Part shown: one piece after another, positions 1 through 12,267 of the stretch
How the letters are laid out: every line of letters begins with the position of its first letter
How positions within the stretch are numbered: position 1 is the stretch's first letter
Source: Zeugodacus cucurbitae
Lineage: Eukaryota > Arthropoda > Insecta > Diptera > Tephritidae
Assembly (NCBI RefSeq): GCF_028554725.1
Contig: NC_071667.1
Span: forward strand, 69,073,501-69,137,500
Reading direction: 5' to 3'
DNA: 64,000 nucleotides
The notes under the pieces: generated by a model
What the model saw: the letters and a program-made list of their open reading frames with translations, nothing else
Told to the model about the DNA's origin: nothing
The model's database searches: none
Program-made: the position numbers and the translations under genes

Positions 1-1539
1 AGTAATGGCTTATATCTAACTCATATGTCTATAAGTATATGTGTGCTGACAGGTTATTCGAAGTTGTCGCATTGCTACGTGACATTATCTGATCGCGTTT
101 GCACTTTATCGGGTTTGACTTCTTAAGAAGCAGACAACTCAAATTGATTTTGACCACAAAAATCTCGTTGCACAAGAGTGGCAATATATTTTTAGTGCGT
201 GTTTTGAATTTTAAAATTTGCGCTGGCGCTGTAAGGATCTCTTCTAATCTTGCGGTAGATGAAAAGCAGCGATATTGTGCCCTGCTGTGCTAACTAATTA
301 TGATGAGCTGCACAATTTTCAAACTCAAATTTCTTGCCAATATGCTATTCCCAAACCAAGATTTAACGTCCATAATTTAAAGTGTATGAACTTCATTTAA
401 GCATGAGGTTAGTGCATGCATATTAAGTAGCATAAAAATGGCAATAATTTGTACGAGTTGTCTGCAGAGCAGCACATTTTAGACACTTACATCCGTTCCA
501 TTTCTAATTTTCTCTCTGGAATATGCCAACAGTTTTCATTTATATTGCGGATATATTGATCATATCTGTGGCCTGGTGACTATCTTGCAATGTTTCATGA
601 GTTTCATTACGTTCACGGTGTGAGACACATGTTAATCCTGATATATTTGGAATGAAAATTAAGAAAGAGGGAAATCTTAAGCATTATTTGCTAGCAATTT
701 CGCTAGAAAGATGAGAATCATTAAGGATACCGTTAGAGAACTGGCACAAATAATTTTGTATCGTTCAGGTCACTACTTATAATGATTACTGATTGAACGA
801 TTTGTTATTCAGCAAGTTAAACAGTTAGTTTCATTTTCCAGAATTCAGTAACAGACAGATTCTCAAGTTATTCCGAAAAAAATACTCCAACAAATTTTTC
901 ATACCGGAATTACATGTATTCTTGAAGTTGTATAAACATGTAAAATGCGGAAATTCCTCAGGAAGGAAGTAGTCCAATATATACATACAACAATAGTCAA
1001 TAACGGGATTCTGCAGGGAACCTTCAAGGGAAAGCAAAATTGTAAAGCGGTACATTTCTGCGAGCACGTAAATTTTGTAGGAAATAGTCTAAATATTTGC
1101 TCAAATTTGGCTGTTGATCTGTAGTAAATATGCCATCAAGTGACCACTCAAATGTGTGCAAATATTAGAATTTGATGCGAGTTGTTTGTAGGGATGTAAA
1201 AACGCTGGTGAAATGATTGAATCTCAACAAGGAAACAAGTGTTGTTGACCTATTAAGGATATGAGAAAACGAAATGCAAATCAATAAAGCAGGTTATTGA
1301 CTTCTATAAGGGAAATACGCAGAGTTAACAGTTACGCAAGTAAATGCGAATTTCGTTTTATGTTATAGCAAGTTGTTGAATCAAGTGGTAAATATGCCAC
1401 TTAGTGTTGCTAAGATCATATAACGAAAGGAAACGAGCGGTACCGATGAAGACTTAAGCATATGAGTAAATACATTAGGTGTCTTCGTCTCACAGTTTAT
1501 ACCGAGCATTGTTTAATTGAATAGATATAGAGTAGAGAG
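1..1539. other. AT-rich stretch without recognisable genes
   Basis: No open frame longer than about 80 codons, no splice-consistent coding block and no repeat family that I recognise. The short frames at 99-293 (+) and 831-1067 (-) have AT-driven composition and no motif, and I treat them as chance. Confidence 0.6.
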
Positions 1540-1830
1540 TAGAGTGTGTTCAAAAAATAACGGGATTTTCGGTTTTTGAAAAAAATATTTATTTTTTCGT
1601 CTAGATTACTGTTGTGATCTTAAAAATAGTCCCCATTCGATATCATGCACTTTTTCAAGCGCTTCTTTCAATCCTCGAAACACTTCTAAAACTCGATTTT
1701 TGCCTTTGGTTCTTTATGGGTGGTCTTTATGATTTTCTTTATTTTTAAAATAGGAAAAAGTCACACAGAGTCTTGTCTAGCGAATATAGAGGCTGGGATA
1801 TCCGTAAAGTATTGTTTTGGCTCAAGAATT
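1540..1830 (-). pseudogene. Decayed mariner (DD34D-type) transposase 3' fragment
   Basis: The left edge carries a mariner-type inverted terminal repeat (GTGTGTTCAAAAAATAACGGG), also seen at 48.1 kb and at both ends of the small element at 38.9 kb. Reading leftward on the minus strand, the conceptual peptide contains QPLYSLDKTLCDFFLF, a decayed form of the mariner YSPDLAPxDFFLF block that holds the third catalytic Asp. Then comes KCFED, a stop, and KKRLKKCMISNGDYF, matching the mariner C-terminus. Stops and frame changes show it is dead. The right end is not found. Confidence 0.75.
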
Positions 1831-2033
1831 CAGGAACAAGCTGTGAGCTTTTAACAAATGAAAATCGGCAAACTCATATAAATCTAAACTTAGCGGTTGC
1901 TATAGACAAAGTCAGCAATAAATATCAATAATAAAATAAATTGACAGTTGGACTTTCCGAACCTGAGAAATTTTACAATTCGCATATGTCGGTTCAAGCA
2001 TGTATTCCAGTTGAAAAGTTACTCGTTCAGTAA

Positions 2034-2325
2034 GGGGGTCATCCAATGAGAGGGTCGTTTATTTGGAATTTTTTAATTTTTCACCGACCAGTAGATAGAG
2101 GTTTAAGTTTCTTTTATCATTTATTAACATATATTTCGACAGTATAAATATAAATTTGGAGGAAAGTTTTAAAAACATAGTTTTGGGAAAAACTCGTACA
2201 AAGTTTCCAGCTGCCAACTCAGCGCTTTGTACAGATCCTTCGTCTAACAGCTGTATTTTTAAAACGACTTCGAATTTAAGAAATCGAGACAGGTTTTTTT
2301 GAGCCCATCACATGGAATGACCCCC
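2034..2325. mobile_element. 292-bp TTAA-flanked MITE with GGGGG inverted ends
   Basis: The left end reads GGGGGTCATCCAATG and the right end, reverse-complemented, reads GGGGGTCATTCCATG. The right flank is TTAA (2326-2329); the left flank is GTAA (2030-2033), one change from TTAA. There is no coding capacity. The architecture matches the larger elements at 19971-20695 and 38157-38822, so it is grouped with them. TTAA targets are typical of the piggyBac superfamily, but piggyBac ends normally begin with C, so I leave the superfamily open. Confidence 0.7.
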
Positions 2326-2329
2326 TTAA

Positions 2330-3040
2330 ATAATAAATACTTTATGGAATCCTTTATTCTGATTCAAGTTTATACTGATTTGTGAGAATTTTCTAATATA
2401 TGGCCGGACTCTCTGGTTTGTATTTTTCTGTGACCGATCCATCAGCTCATAAGCTAGATCAGTGATTCTGCATATATTCAAAGTTTTATGTAAATAAGCT
2501 TCTTAAAAATTTATTAGATTTCGACTCAACCAAAATTATCGTTCTGTCTGTTAAAACCCTAAATATACAAAATGATTGAAGAAAACTTTGAATGAAATCC
2601 CAGTTGGAAGATCATTTTAACAACTGATATTGGTTTTGAACATCCTGTGAAGAACTTTAAGACGCCACTAATATAGCAAACTTTGCATAATTACTAGCTG
2701 ACTTAACCAGTTCGTTTTTTATAGAAAGGGTTCCAAGTATTTGGAGAAAAAAATGTATTATACATATTTAGCAATATTTGCGAACTGTGTGAATTTTATT
2801 TTCATAATTGAAAATGTTTGCTCTTGTTTCTAGCAAAAAAAAAAGTTCAAAGTTCTTAAAGAACATCTTCGCAAACCAAAGCAAACAGGATAATCACACT
2901 TGAATTGATTTTTGTAGTTTCGTATCGCTCCTTGAGGTAACTAGCTTACCGTGTAGCGCAACTCACGTCAATCGGTGGATGGCTGTGTGAATTTGCATAA
3001 CACTAAACACCGCTGAGGCAATGAAGCGGAATGTCTTGAA
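2330..3040. other. AT-rich intergenic or intronic stretch
   Basis: Nothing recognisable: no coding-like frame, no terminal repeats and no strong simple repeats beyond an A-tract near 2836. Confidence 0.5.
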
Positions 3041-4850
3041 GTGCCCAAGGATAATTGGAGAATTTGTAGACAAAAAATTGAATGGCTAATGACAACTAGC
3101 TGACATGCTGAGGCGATATTTCTTCACATTTTCATCTCTATTTTTTTCTTTTTTTCCACTGGTGTGGTGCGTTATCAGTGAAACCTTATTGAAAGACGAT
3201 TTAAGGCAACATGTCACACCGCAGGAACTTGCGTTCTTATATTTAATCAGCGCACATATATTATGTGCACACACACACACACACGCACACAAGCAATTAG
3301 AGAGCTGTGTGTGGTTGACTAGCGCTACCTTTTTCCTTATTTTCTCATGGCTCCACTTTGCGCAGCAGCGAGATTTTTGGCGCGCTTTTTCGTGCCCACA
3401 AAAACACGAAATTCGAGGAATTTCTTCAATGTTTACTTAGCGGCCGCACGACGGGCGACAACGAGGACGAAGCGGCGTGTGTTGAGTCTGCCGCAAGGTT
3501 TACGATGTGATCAAGTGAGGCTGCAGAGACTGTCGATCTCGTTAAGAGCAACAGCAGAGGACCACAGCAGCGACAGCACCATCAACAAGCACGGAGGCAG
3601 TCGAATGGAGCTCGACGACGACGACTCCGTGGAACTTATCATTTTCGGGCATTTTTTTACGTCGCCTTCAACCAGCGGTTTTCGGCTTTGTCAGAAGTGG
3701 AGAAAAAATGAGCCATTCATGGTTATTTCGTACGTTTGAGTTGAGATTTCTTGGAAATCCTTTCAAGTGCAGCACACACAAAGTCCCTCCAACAGACTTT
3801 CCCATGGCTTTGGTTGATACACGCGGACGCGCTATACGGATCGTCCGCCACGTTTGGTTGTTTGTGTGTCTTCTTGTTTCAAATGCGTTGGAAGACGTTG
3901 CAGGATAATAGGCAACAACGGCAGCAATAATAATAACAACAATAGACAAGCAATATCAACACTTGGCTGAAAGAAAATCATTGTCTTCGGCGGGTTAGCG
4001 CTCCGCTCGCTGGAGACGGCGTGCAAGGAGCAACGGCGTACAAGTGCGGCAATCAGTTGGTGCCTCATACCTGTTATACCCGTGCATTATTGTGCGCGTT
4101 AGACGGCGTATATCCCGCCAATTTATGAATGAGTTTGATTAAATGCCACATCGTGGTATGGGGACAACAACGCAAGCGACGTCCGACCATCTAACATGTC
4201 AAAGTTGTAGAAAAAAATCCTTTCAGGCTTATCTCCGAGCGAGATGTTTATGTATGTATACACATACATATTTGTACTATTTGGTATTTGTATCGGTATA
4301 TCCTTGAAAAAAAAGCGTTGGCAAACACAAGGTCATACACATACACACTCATACATTATGTACATAGGTGATACGCTGTTTGATTTAATCGGCCTAGCGG
4401 TTGAGATCAAGGCGGCTCATACGATCCTCATCGCTCCTTGACAGTACTTGTAAATTCGGGCGAGAAATCTAGCTAATCGTAAATCCGTTGATAAATGTGT
4501 CACTTGTGTTTGGACGTTGGCGGGTTTCCTGGAAATCGTTATCCAAAAATGTGTGGGTGTGCGTGTGCGGTTTGAAGTGAATGGAATTTCGTTGACATTT
4601 TTAATGAAAAAATGTTATGTGTACGAGTACGTTGGAGTCGCGTCATTGTAGCTACCAATCCTGTGGACACAAGTGGCGAGTCTACACGCTGCGCAATCAA
4701 GTGCAAATGACAAATAAATATTGGTTTTCCTTTAATTTGATCGCATACAGGGTGGGGTATCATATTTTTTATATCAGCGCGGCTCAAAAGTCCTGAGTAC
4801 GATAACTTTGTTGAGATCAGTATAGAATAGTTGATCACAACTCGTTGTTT
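3040..4850. other. GC-richer unique island, possible 5' exon or regulatory DNA
   Basis: Base composition rises, with CAG/GAC-rich runs between about 3460 and 3640. Several overlapping frames on both strands (for example 3347-3739 + and 3832-4068 -) are open mainly because of low-complexity triplets. A short frame starts at the ATG at 3605 with an acidic run (MELDDDDSVELIIFG) but shows no domain. This could be an untranslated first exon or an enhancer; I cannot assign a gene. Confidence 0.35.
3266..3290. repeat. (CA)n microsatellite
   Basis: About 12 CA dinucleotides with one interruption (ACGC). Confidence 0.9.
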
Positions 4851-4859
4851 AAGGAAATG

Positions 4860-5625
4860 TTATTGAAATTGACGGAAGAAGTTAGTTTGAGTTACCAGAT
4901 GGAGTTCCGTTACATATTCCTTGATAAGTAGTCAGGATGCCAGCGTTTAATGCGGATTTTAAAAGGTTAATTGGCCTAACTATCGACACCTCTTGCAGTT
5001 TATCATACTGTGGGCCCGCAATATACTTGAAGCGTTGCCTTGCCACTGCTGGCCATGCGCACAAGAGATGCTCCAATGTTTCTCTAGTGCCTTGGTTATG
5101 GCATTTCCTGCAGACGCGTTTTGACAGTCCCAACTTGTAGGCCTGCGTCGCAGACTGTGACAAGTGAGTATGCCGACCATGTTTCTACATTTCCTTCTAT
5201 CGATCGTCAGTATGAATTTCGTGCGGTTTTGCATTCCGGTAGATCCTTCCAGAACGCTTTAAAATTTCTTACCAAGTTCCTATTTAGATCATCATATAGA
5301 CAGTGCATGGGTTTATCTACGTCGATCACGCTTTCAGATGAGAGTTTTACCCCTCTCTTGGTATTCTCGTCCATTACCTCGTTATCCTCGATGTCCTTGG
5401 GGCTTGGCACCCAGTCGAAGTGAAGTTGCTAATTTCACTACTGCCCTGCTACACAAGACGTTTTTGGTCGATATGCAGAAAGAGGATTTTGCCTTGATTG
5501 CCACCTGACAGTCTACGTAGATGTTGACTTTAGAGTAACTTGGCGGTGCATTTAAGGATAGCTCAGTGGCTTTCCCAATTGCAAACACCTCCTCTCCGGC
5601 AGTTTAAAAGGGTGTCTCCGGGCAG
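4860..5625 (-). pseudogene. LINE fragment: RNase H plus zinc-knuckle tail, frameshifted
   Basis: Read on the minus strand from about 5605 down, three consecutive frames give one degraded polypeptide. First is EVFAIGKATELSLNAPPS...NIYVDCQVAIKA, the RNase H block around a catalytic Asp. Next is GHRG, then PSPKDIEDNEVMDENTKRGV, the region holding another RNase H acidic site. Last is a C-terminal tail with CRKCHNQGTRETLEHLLCAWPA. This follows the C-x2-C-x10-H-x4-C knuckle of RNase H-bearing non-LTR elements (LOA/I group), except that the last Cys position is Trp. At least two frameshifts separate the pieces. The 5' half (endonuclease and RT) is absent. A relative with an intact knuckle lies at 56053-56604. 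The exact ends and any target duplication were not found. Confidence 0.78.
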
Positions 5626-5639
5626 TATATACCGAACGA

Positions 5640-6780
5640 ACCTTAAAAACTTATGAATTTTTTTTAGATTTTTGGGGACTAAAATGTTAAACATTATGAG
5701 CTCCGACAACATTAATGACCCCGTCGACCCATACATCTCAAACCATTGTTCCTTTGGTTCGATAACTATAGCTAGACAAGAATACAACAAATAATAACTA
5801 CAACAATATTACACTTTCAACTTATGCTTCAGTCCCTTAGTGATGTCCCTATAAGGTTGGATCCATATAGAGTTCTTAATGGTATGATAGGATAGTCCGT
5901 TTTGGTTAGAATCCCATATACATGTCTTCGGTCATGTTAATAAATAAAATATAAATCTATTCGTGTTCTTCGAGAACACATTTTTCGTTATAAATTCATC
6001 TGAAGACACAATATTGAGCAATAAGTATGAAGGATGATTCACTGTTATTTGATGCCAAGAAGTGTAGTCATGGACTTGGGAGATCTTAGGTATCAGTAGA
6101 ACTATCACAGCTGCGATTCGACGGCGTCAGGCCTGTTCCCCTGACAGTCTAGTTTACGAAACCGGAATGTATTTTTATTCGGTGAAGGATTTTCGAAAAA
6201 ACAAGCAATGTTTCCAAACCAGACTTAGAGATCGTTTAGTGTATTTTCGGGATGTATTATGTTTAATTCATGATCATGTGTGGTAATATAGATGATGGGA
6301 AAACACTTATCAATCGTCTCCACTCTGTTATTTAAAAAACTTAACCGACAGTAAAAAGTAAAGAAAATCTGAATATTATAACCGATTTCAACGGATTCCA
6401 TTTCCATCCACTTGGGCGATCATTTGGCATCCTGTGTATGATCCTTCAACAATCTTAACAATCACTTCTTTATCTAAACAACATTTTGATCTAAAAATAG
6501 TTCTAAGAATTCTAATATTGAATCAAGGATGAAGTAGAATCATTTATACTCAATAAAATATGTGCCGCACCCTTTATAAATATTTAATTTTCGGATTATT
6601 TCATAAGAGTTTGACAAATCTATTATTACACGGACTCCAAGTTCCTGGAAACACTTTCCGTTAATAAGAACACATAAATAAACAGGTGACTGCCTGTGAA
6701 AGCCGCTGAGCTAAATATAAGAAATCAATAATCTGAGTATTTGTGGGATACATTTTTGCTTTACATATACATATACATCT
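5640..6780. other. AT-rich stretch, nothing assigned
   Basis: No coding-like frame over 75 codons and no terminal repeats that I could pair. Confidence 0.5.
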
Positions 6781-9000
6781 ACATATACTTATGTATATTT
6801 GCTTGTAATATATAGTGATTTTGGTTGACAAATATTGGTCAAATTAAATATGGACTTAACTGTAGAGAGTGTGGGTAAAATAGCCGGCACGATTGACACA
6901 CGATACTTTGAATGAGGGCAATAACAAAAACAAAGCACACTTACATTGATCTTTAGTGAAATATACAGACATTTCGACTTTTCCAAGTATGCACTTAGAT
7001 CCCTTGTAGTAGCTGCATGGCACTTTCCCAGCACTTTGATAGCTAAATGCCTGCTTTCACGACCTGGCGTGCATTTCGAGTGCCAAGTGAAATGGTCAAT
7101 TAATACTTTAAGTGGCTGCACCGTTGTGACAACCATAGAATTTGAGTATCCTGTTGTGCACTTTACAGTTAGCGACGGAAAAAATGCAAAAAGCAAAAAT
7201 AAAAACAACAAGAAAACTAATACAAATCCGTCCAATGTGTAGAATGTAGAATGTATAGTATGGTGCTGGAAAGGACGAGCCACAATCAGCTGTGCGGGAG
7301 GCAAAACTGAAAGAAAAGTCATCAAAAGTAATCTTGACGACCTGCCGGCGCAAAGTCGACTAGTTCTCATGCCAATTATTTATGCATTGACATATACACG
7401 AACTCAGAGAGAAACATATGTTTGTCGTTGGTGCATTGCCACGTCCTTTGGCAGGTTGTCATTGCTCTGCATACACTTGGCCAACAACAACAGCAACAGA
7501 GCAAGCGCTGCTGTGCAGTTAGTCAAACAAGAACTCATATTTCCGAGCAATGTATTTATGGTTCACAGCCACAGGATAACACAGCAAATAACAGCAACAA
7601 CAACAATCGTAAGTAGTTCAAGAAAAGAAAAATAATAATAATACAATCCTAGCAATAAAGTCTCATCTTGTCCTGTTGACAGTGTGGACGTTGTGGACTA
7701 GCAACACTAACAACTCGTGTATGCCTTGAGGCTGGGAAAATTTTAGTGCAATCAGCTGTTTGGCTCGTACAAATTTCTTGAAGACGTTCCACGCCATAGA
7801 CACACTATGGGAAGCAATCGCACACTTCTACAATTTTTGCTTTGCAGGAGACCTGTCAGTGCACTCAAAGGCGAGCACACAAAAAAAAGAAGAGCAAAAA
7901 AAAAAATTAAATACGAAAATAACACAAAAAACTCTAATAGTGGCATGGACTTCGACATTAGAAAAGTCATCATCATCAGCAAGATCAGCTGGTTTACCAT
8001 CCATTGTCGTTTGCTCCGTTGCTCGTACACTCTGATCTCGCAGACGCAGAAAGTCACACGGTCCATTCGACTGTTGTTGATCTTCATGGGTAATCCTCAA
8101 GTGTTGAGGGGTGTAGCAATTCAATGGACATAGACTACTTGTGTATTATTGCACAATAGCGCATCCATCCACCTGCAATCAGCTGATTGTGTACGCAACA
8201 CCGATCACCTTGCGATATTCTCACCAAATCGCTTATAGACCTTTGCAGACCTGTCGAACTCTGTGTGTACGTGTGCTGATCTTGCGCTCGAATCTCGGTC
8301 GTCTATTGTCTCATTTATTATTACATTTTTTTCTGGTTGCACAAATTTCGTTTGTTAATGCGAGGGGGCTGAGTTTTTAGGGAGCGGTAAGCAGCCACGT
8401 ATTGGTGGTCTGCCGATCAAGAAAAAACTATATACATATATCCACACACAAAAAAAGCAAAAATTAATGAAAAGTAAACCAAAAAATAAATATTGAGAAG
8501 AAAAAACTGCAGACACAGAGATGCACCACCATCGCCAACAAAAACAACACTGATAAGGCAGGTTCTTTTGGACGTTAGCGGAAAATCATTAGCAACTCAA
8601 CTGCAGTGTTTTTCCTTTTCAGTTTCATTTTCATTTTCACTTGCGTTTTGCGATTATTGTCTGCCACTTTGAATTATTGAGCAGGAAATCAGCAAAACAA
8701 AACAGATCAGTAAGGCAGCACATAGAATCGGCTCAAATTGGTAAATACCAAAAATGATGTCCGTGGGAGTGGCGACATGCAATTGTCTCGTTGTCACTAA
8801 GCAACAAATTATAAGAAGCGACTTTTTGTGTGTGCATTGTGTTGCTGTTGTTGTAAAAATATGAAATGGCAAAAAAGTGAAATTCATAAAGAATGAAAGT
8901 GATTTTTAGCTTCATAACTCCCTGTTAATATTTATATTGTAATATTTGTGCGAAAAAGGTTTGCCATTAATTGTGCGCTGCGTGTTTGTATGTAAACAAG
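6780..9000. other. GC-richer unique island with CAA/CAG runs and E-box palindromes
   Basis: Holds CAACAACAGCAACAG-type runs (7480-7620), A-tracts and three CAGCTG E-boxes (7753, 7986, 8180), the last inside the perfect 14-bp palindrome CAATCAGCTGATTG (8176-8189). The long frame 6789-7370 (-) has no motif and overlaps a plus-strand frame, so I do not call it a gene. A minus-strand frame with ATG at about 8001 (MDGKPADLADDDDFSNVEV) has good start context but no known domain. Confidence 0.4.
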
Positions 9001-9393
9001 CGTACTCAGTTTCTTAGAAAAGTGATAAGGGCATTATGATGGGTCATTATTTTCTGTGTATAATTTTTATAATTTCGCATAAAAGATTTAATGACATGTA
9101 CATTTTGGTCTTTGCTAAAAATTTCGAAGCATTTTAGAATTTTTTTTCAAACAATATGAGCATTGTTGCCTATGACTTTTATCTACCCTATCGCCTAACT
9201 TGCTTGCTTGCTCTATAAAAAAGGGATTTCCCCCGCTAAGAAATATTTAAATAATAAAATAAATTTATTTATCTAAAAACAAATTTTAACTGTACTATAG
9301 CCGAAACTATGTATTTAGTAAAACGATTTGTCTAATTTGTGTTTTTTTTAATAACTCGGAAACCTGTACTTATGTCTTAAAATGACAATTTTA

Positions 9394-9396
<3 letters not shown>
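9000..9396. other. AT-rich stretch, nothing assigned
   Basis: Low-complexity AT-rich DNA leading into the TA microsatellite; no gene-like signal. Confidence 0.5.

Positions 9397-9431
<35 letters not shown>
9397..9431. repeat. (TA)n microsatellite abutting a LINE 3' end
   Basis: About 17 TA dinucleotides. It touches the 3' end of the minus-strand LINE copy at 9432-10070, so it may be, or derive from, that element's simple-repeat tail. Confidence 0.9.
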
Positions 9432-9434
<3 letters not shown>

Positions 9435-10070
9435 GCGTAGAAACCGCTTTAAGCGATTATAGCCGAATCCACCAGAGCTCGTTCCTCCTTTTTGCTTTTT
9501 GGCGCCAACTGTAAACACCAAGTGAAGCCAGGTCACTTTGCACTTGGTCTTTCCACCGGAGTGGAGGTCGTCCTCTTCCGCGGCTTCCTCCAGCGGGTAC
9601 TGCATCGAATACTTTCAGAGCTGGAGTGTTTTCTTCCATCCGTACAACATGACCTAGCCAGCGTAGCCGCTGTCTTTTTATTCGCTGAACTATGTCAATG
9701 TCGTCGTATAAATCGTACAGCTCATCGTTCCATCGTCTGCGGTATTCGCCGTTGCCAATGTTCAGAGGACCATAAATCTTACGCAAAACCTTTCTCTCGA
9801 AAACCCCAAGAGTCGTCTCATCGGATGTTGTCATCGTCCACGCTTCGGCGCCATACATCAGGACGGGAATAATGAGCGACTTGTAGAGTTTGAGTGTAGA
9901 GCGAGCGCGCTGACTGTTTGTTTGATGACAGGAGATATTTCGCCTTATCCTCATTCACCACCAGACCCATACGCTTCGTTTCTTTTTTTCTAGTCTGGAA
10001 AAAGCAGAACAAATGGCGCGGTTGTTGCTTCCGATGATATCAATATCATCGGCATACGTCAGCCAATATA
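9432..10070 (-). pseudogene. RTE-like LINE, 5'-truncated copy 1 (RT C-terminal part)
   Basis: The minus-strand frame 9457-9954 carries the family's C-terminal block: VLMYGAEAWTMTTSDETTLG, FERKVLRKIYGPLNIGNGEY, RLRWLGHVVRMEENTPALK and GRGRPPLRWKDQV. This is the same order as in the best copy at 57064-58871. At 9818-10012 another frame supplies RMGLVVNEDKAKYLLSSNKQS, the segment just upstream in the intact order, so there is a frameshift and a short deletion near 9900. Homology stops near 10070, within the sequence encoding the YADD region (reverse complement ...GATGATATTGATATC). The endonuclease and most of the RT are missing. The 3' end has the family stem-loop (9442-9458). Confidence 0.85.
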
Positions 10071-10184
10071 GTAATATTAATTATCATTTTCTATAATATT
10101 TATAATCGACGAAAATGAATAGTGAAAAGATATGACTTATGATTTTTGTATTGGACTTTGTGCTCATACTGAATACTAGGGCCG

Positions 10185-10395
10185 GTTCATTTCCGATTTT
10201 GGTATTATGCACTTATTAAACTCTTCTCAAACTCGATTTTTTGGATCGCCTTTAGTTCTTTCAGCGATTTTTCTGCGATCTCTGCTTATAAAATGACGGT
10301 CCCTTAAGGTTATCTTTATTATTTTTGGAAATTGGAAAAAGATCACACGGAGCAACGTCTGGCAAATATGGAGACTGGGGTATATTTAAAGTATA
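10185..10395 (-). pseudogene. Decayed mariner transposase fragment
   Basis: The minus strand encodes PQSPYLPDVAPCDLFPIS, a mutated mariner PPYSPDLAPxDFFLF block carrying the third catalytic Asp. It is followed leftward by peptides similar to those in the 1540-1830 fragment, including the FEKxF region, with stops. No terminal repeat is visible on the left, so it is a truncated internal relic. Confidence 0.65.
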
Positions 10396-11095
10396 CCATG
10401 TAGTCTCTTATAAATAAGACATATTCTTGGTTGTCTTAAGAATGGGATATATAGTCTAAATTCCTTTAATTAATTCAATTATTATAAAGTGCCTTTTGTA
10501 GTTCTTTCCAAGCAGGAATCTGTTAAACTAAAGACATGTTGACGTCAGACCTCTCCTATTGTTGTTGTTGGATCGATCTGTCGTGCTTTTACTGGTTGGT
10601 TGAATATAAATCTATATAATTTTCGGTTACTTAGATAGTACTGTCTGGCGTAAGAAATCTCTTCAACTAAAATAAGAGACCCTTTTTAATAATAATATTT
10701 TGTGCGAAGAAAACCAACTTAAAACTCTTACAGTTATCTTCCATGTCTGTATAAGTACCAAAGTTATTCTATGAGGGCATTTAAAAGAGTTCGTTTGTAT
10801 ATTTATTGGAATATTTTTAAGTGCTGGAGTAGTCCAGGATTGATCTGGTCAGTAGGCGATGTCATAGAGTGGAACGAATAAATTATATACTTTAGACGTC
10901 AATTATAAAAAATAATCTCCTTTTCAAGGTTATACAATAAAAAATAGTATAATACTGATATAAAATAAGTAAATACTAAGAAGAAGAAGAAATTATGCAA
11001 AACATTTTGCAAACATACTCAAATTTTTGTTGCAAAAATTTGGAATTCGAAATATTTTCCAAGATTTCATTTCACATCATTAGAAACTATTTAAT
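10395..11095. other. AT-rich stretch with a short (GAA)n tract
   Basis: Only an AAGAAGAAGAAG run near 10977-10990 stands out; no coding signal. Confidence 0.5.
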
Positions 11096-12180
11096 TTTTA
11101 TCTAATTGAAGAACGCGCCACTACTGCAGTACATACATACGAATATGTGTGAACACACAAGTCCAACTGATTTGGAAAAGTTCGTTCAGTATACATACAT
11201 ACTGCACGCGTATAAGCGGACTGCCGCCATGTCCAAGGCACAAACACACTTTCCAAAATCTTGCGCTCTAACAGCCAAATAGTAACCGCCACCGCAATGA
11301 GGGCGACTCACGCCGGCGCTGGTGTACCAGCTGACGCGTTGGTGGGCAATGGTGCTCAACATATCCGAATATGACTATCAGCATACCTCAATTTTGAGGA
11401 GTGTGCAAAACAAGGCGGCAGTCATTTCTAACTCCCCTCAACTTAGAAGTCAACTTAAGCATATAAGCAGCATATACTCGAATACATACATATGTATATC
11501 TATACATAATGCAACACCAACATTTCGAGCGTTAATAGCAACAACAATAATGTGGAATTGTGCCATGGCCATAGGTTGTGGCGGCGCGCGCGAAACACGC
11601 TGTCAAAATGACGTATGGCGCGCATGTGTATTGGTGTAACGCTGCGTGGCTGCCGCATTGAGCAGGGTATGTACTCGTACGCTATGCGCTCAATATTGCT
11701 GGCATGGCTCAACGGCTCAACAACGCAGCGCCGTTGTATGTAATGGTGTATTTCGTAACGGACAAAATTTCTTATTGCATTTCTTCCCCGTTCTTATTGT
11801 TAATGTCTATATACATATATGTATTCTTGTTGTTGTTGTTGGCTTTTGCGCCGCTCTCTGTTGTTCTGTTGAGCCCAACGTAGAACAACATAAACGCTGG
11901 CAGACATGCAATAGCGCACTGTCAACCCACAGATATATAATATAGCGCGGCAGAGCGCGACGCAACGCCGCAATACCCACACAAAGCGTTTTCAGCTCCG
12001 TCGTCACCCGTCAAACCGCTTACCGCGCCCACCCATTCACCTTGGCACACGTAACATGTAACAATTGTTTGTTGTTAGTAGTGTTGTCAGTTAGGTTGCG
12101 GCGCTGTCGCTTCCATAGACGCCGTTGTTTTTTTGAGCTGCGCTCTGCGCTTTGAGCAGCGCGCCAGTCAGCCCCGTGCC
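11095..12180. other. GC-richer unique island
   Basis: CG-containing, repeat-poor sequence with TTGTTGTTGTTG (about 11828-11840) and ATACATACATA motifs. Frames in this block overlap on both strands and lack domains. It looks like non-coding, possibly regulatory DNA; no splice-supported exon was found. Confidence 0.4.
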
Positions 12181-12267
12181 CATTTGGCTTTTATACCAGG
12201 GCTAAAATATTGTGAAAGTAATTCAGAAAAAATAAATTGGCTTCGCTTCAATACTATTAACGGGCCG

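Noticed and set aside
3347..3739. 130-codon plus frame as a protein gene
   Set aside because: Arises from CAG/GAC triplet-rich DNA; reads as a possible UTR or regulatory region rather than a protein.
6789..7370. 193-codon minus-strand open frame
   Set aside because: Composition is driven by low-complexity AT/CA sequence, a plus-strand frame overlaps it, and no domain or splice context is visible.
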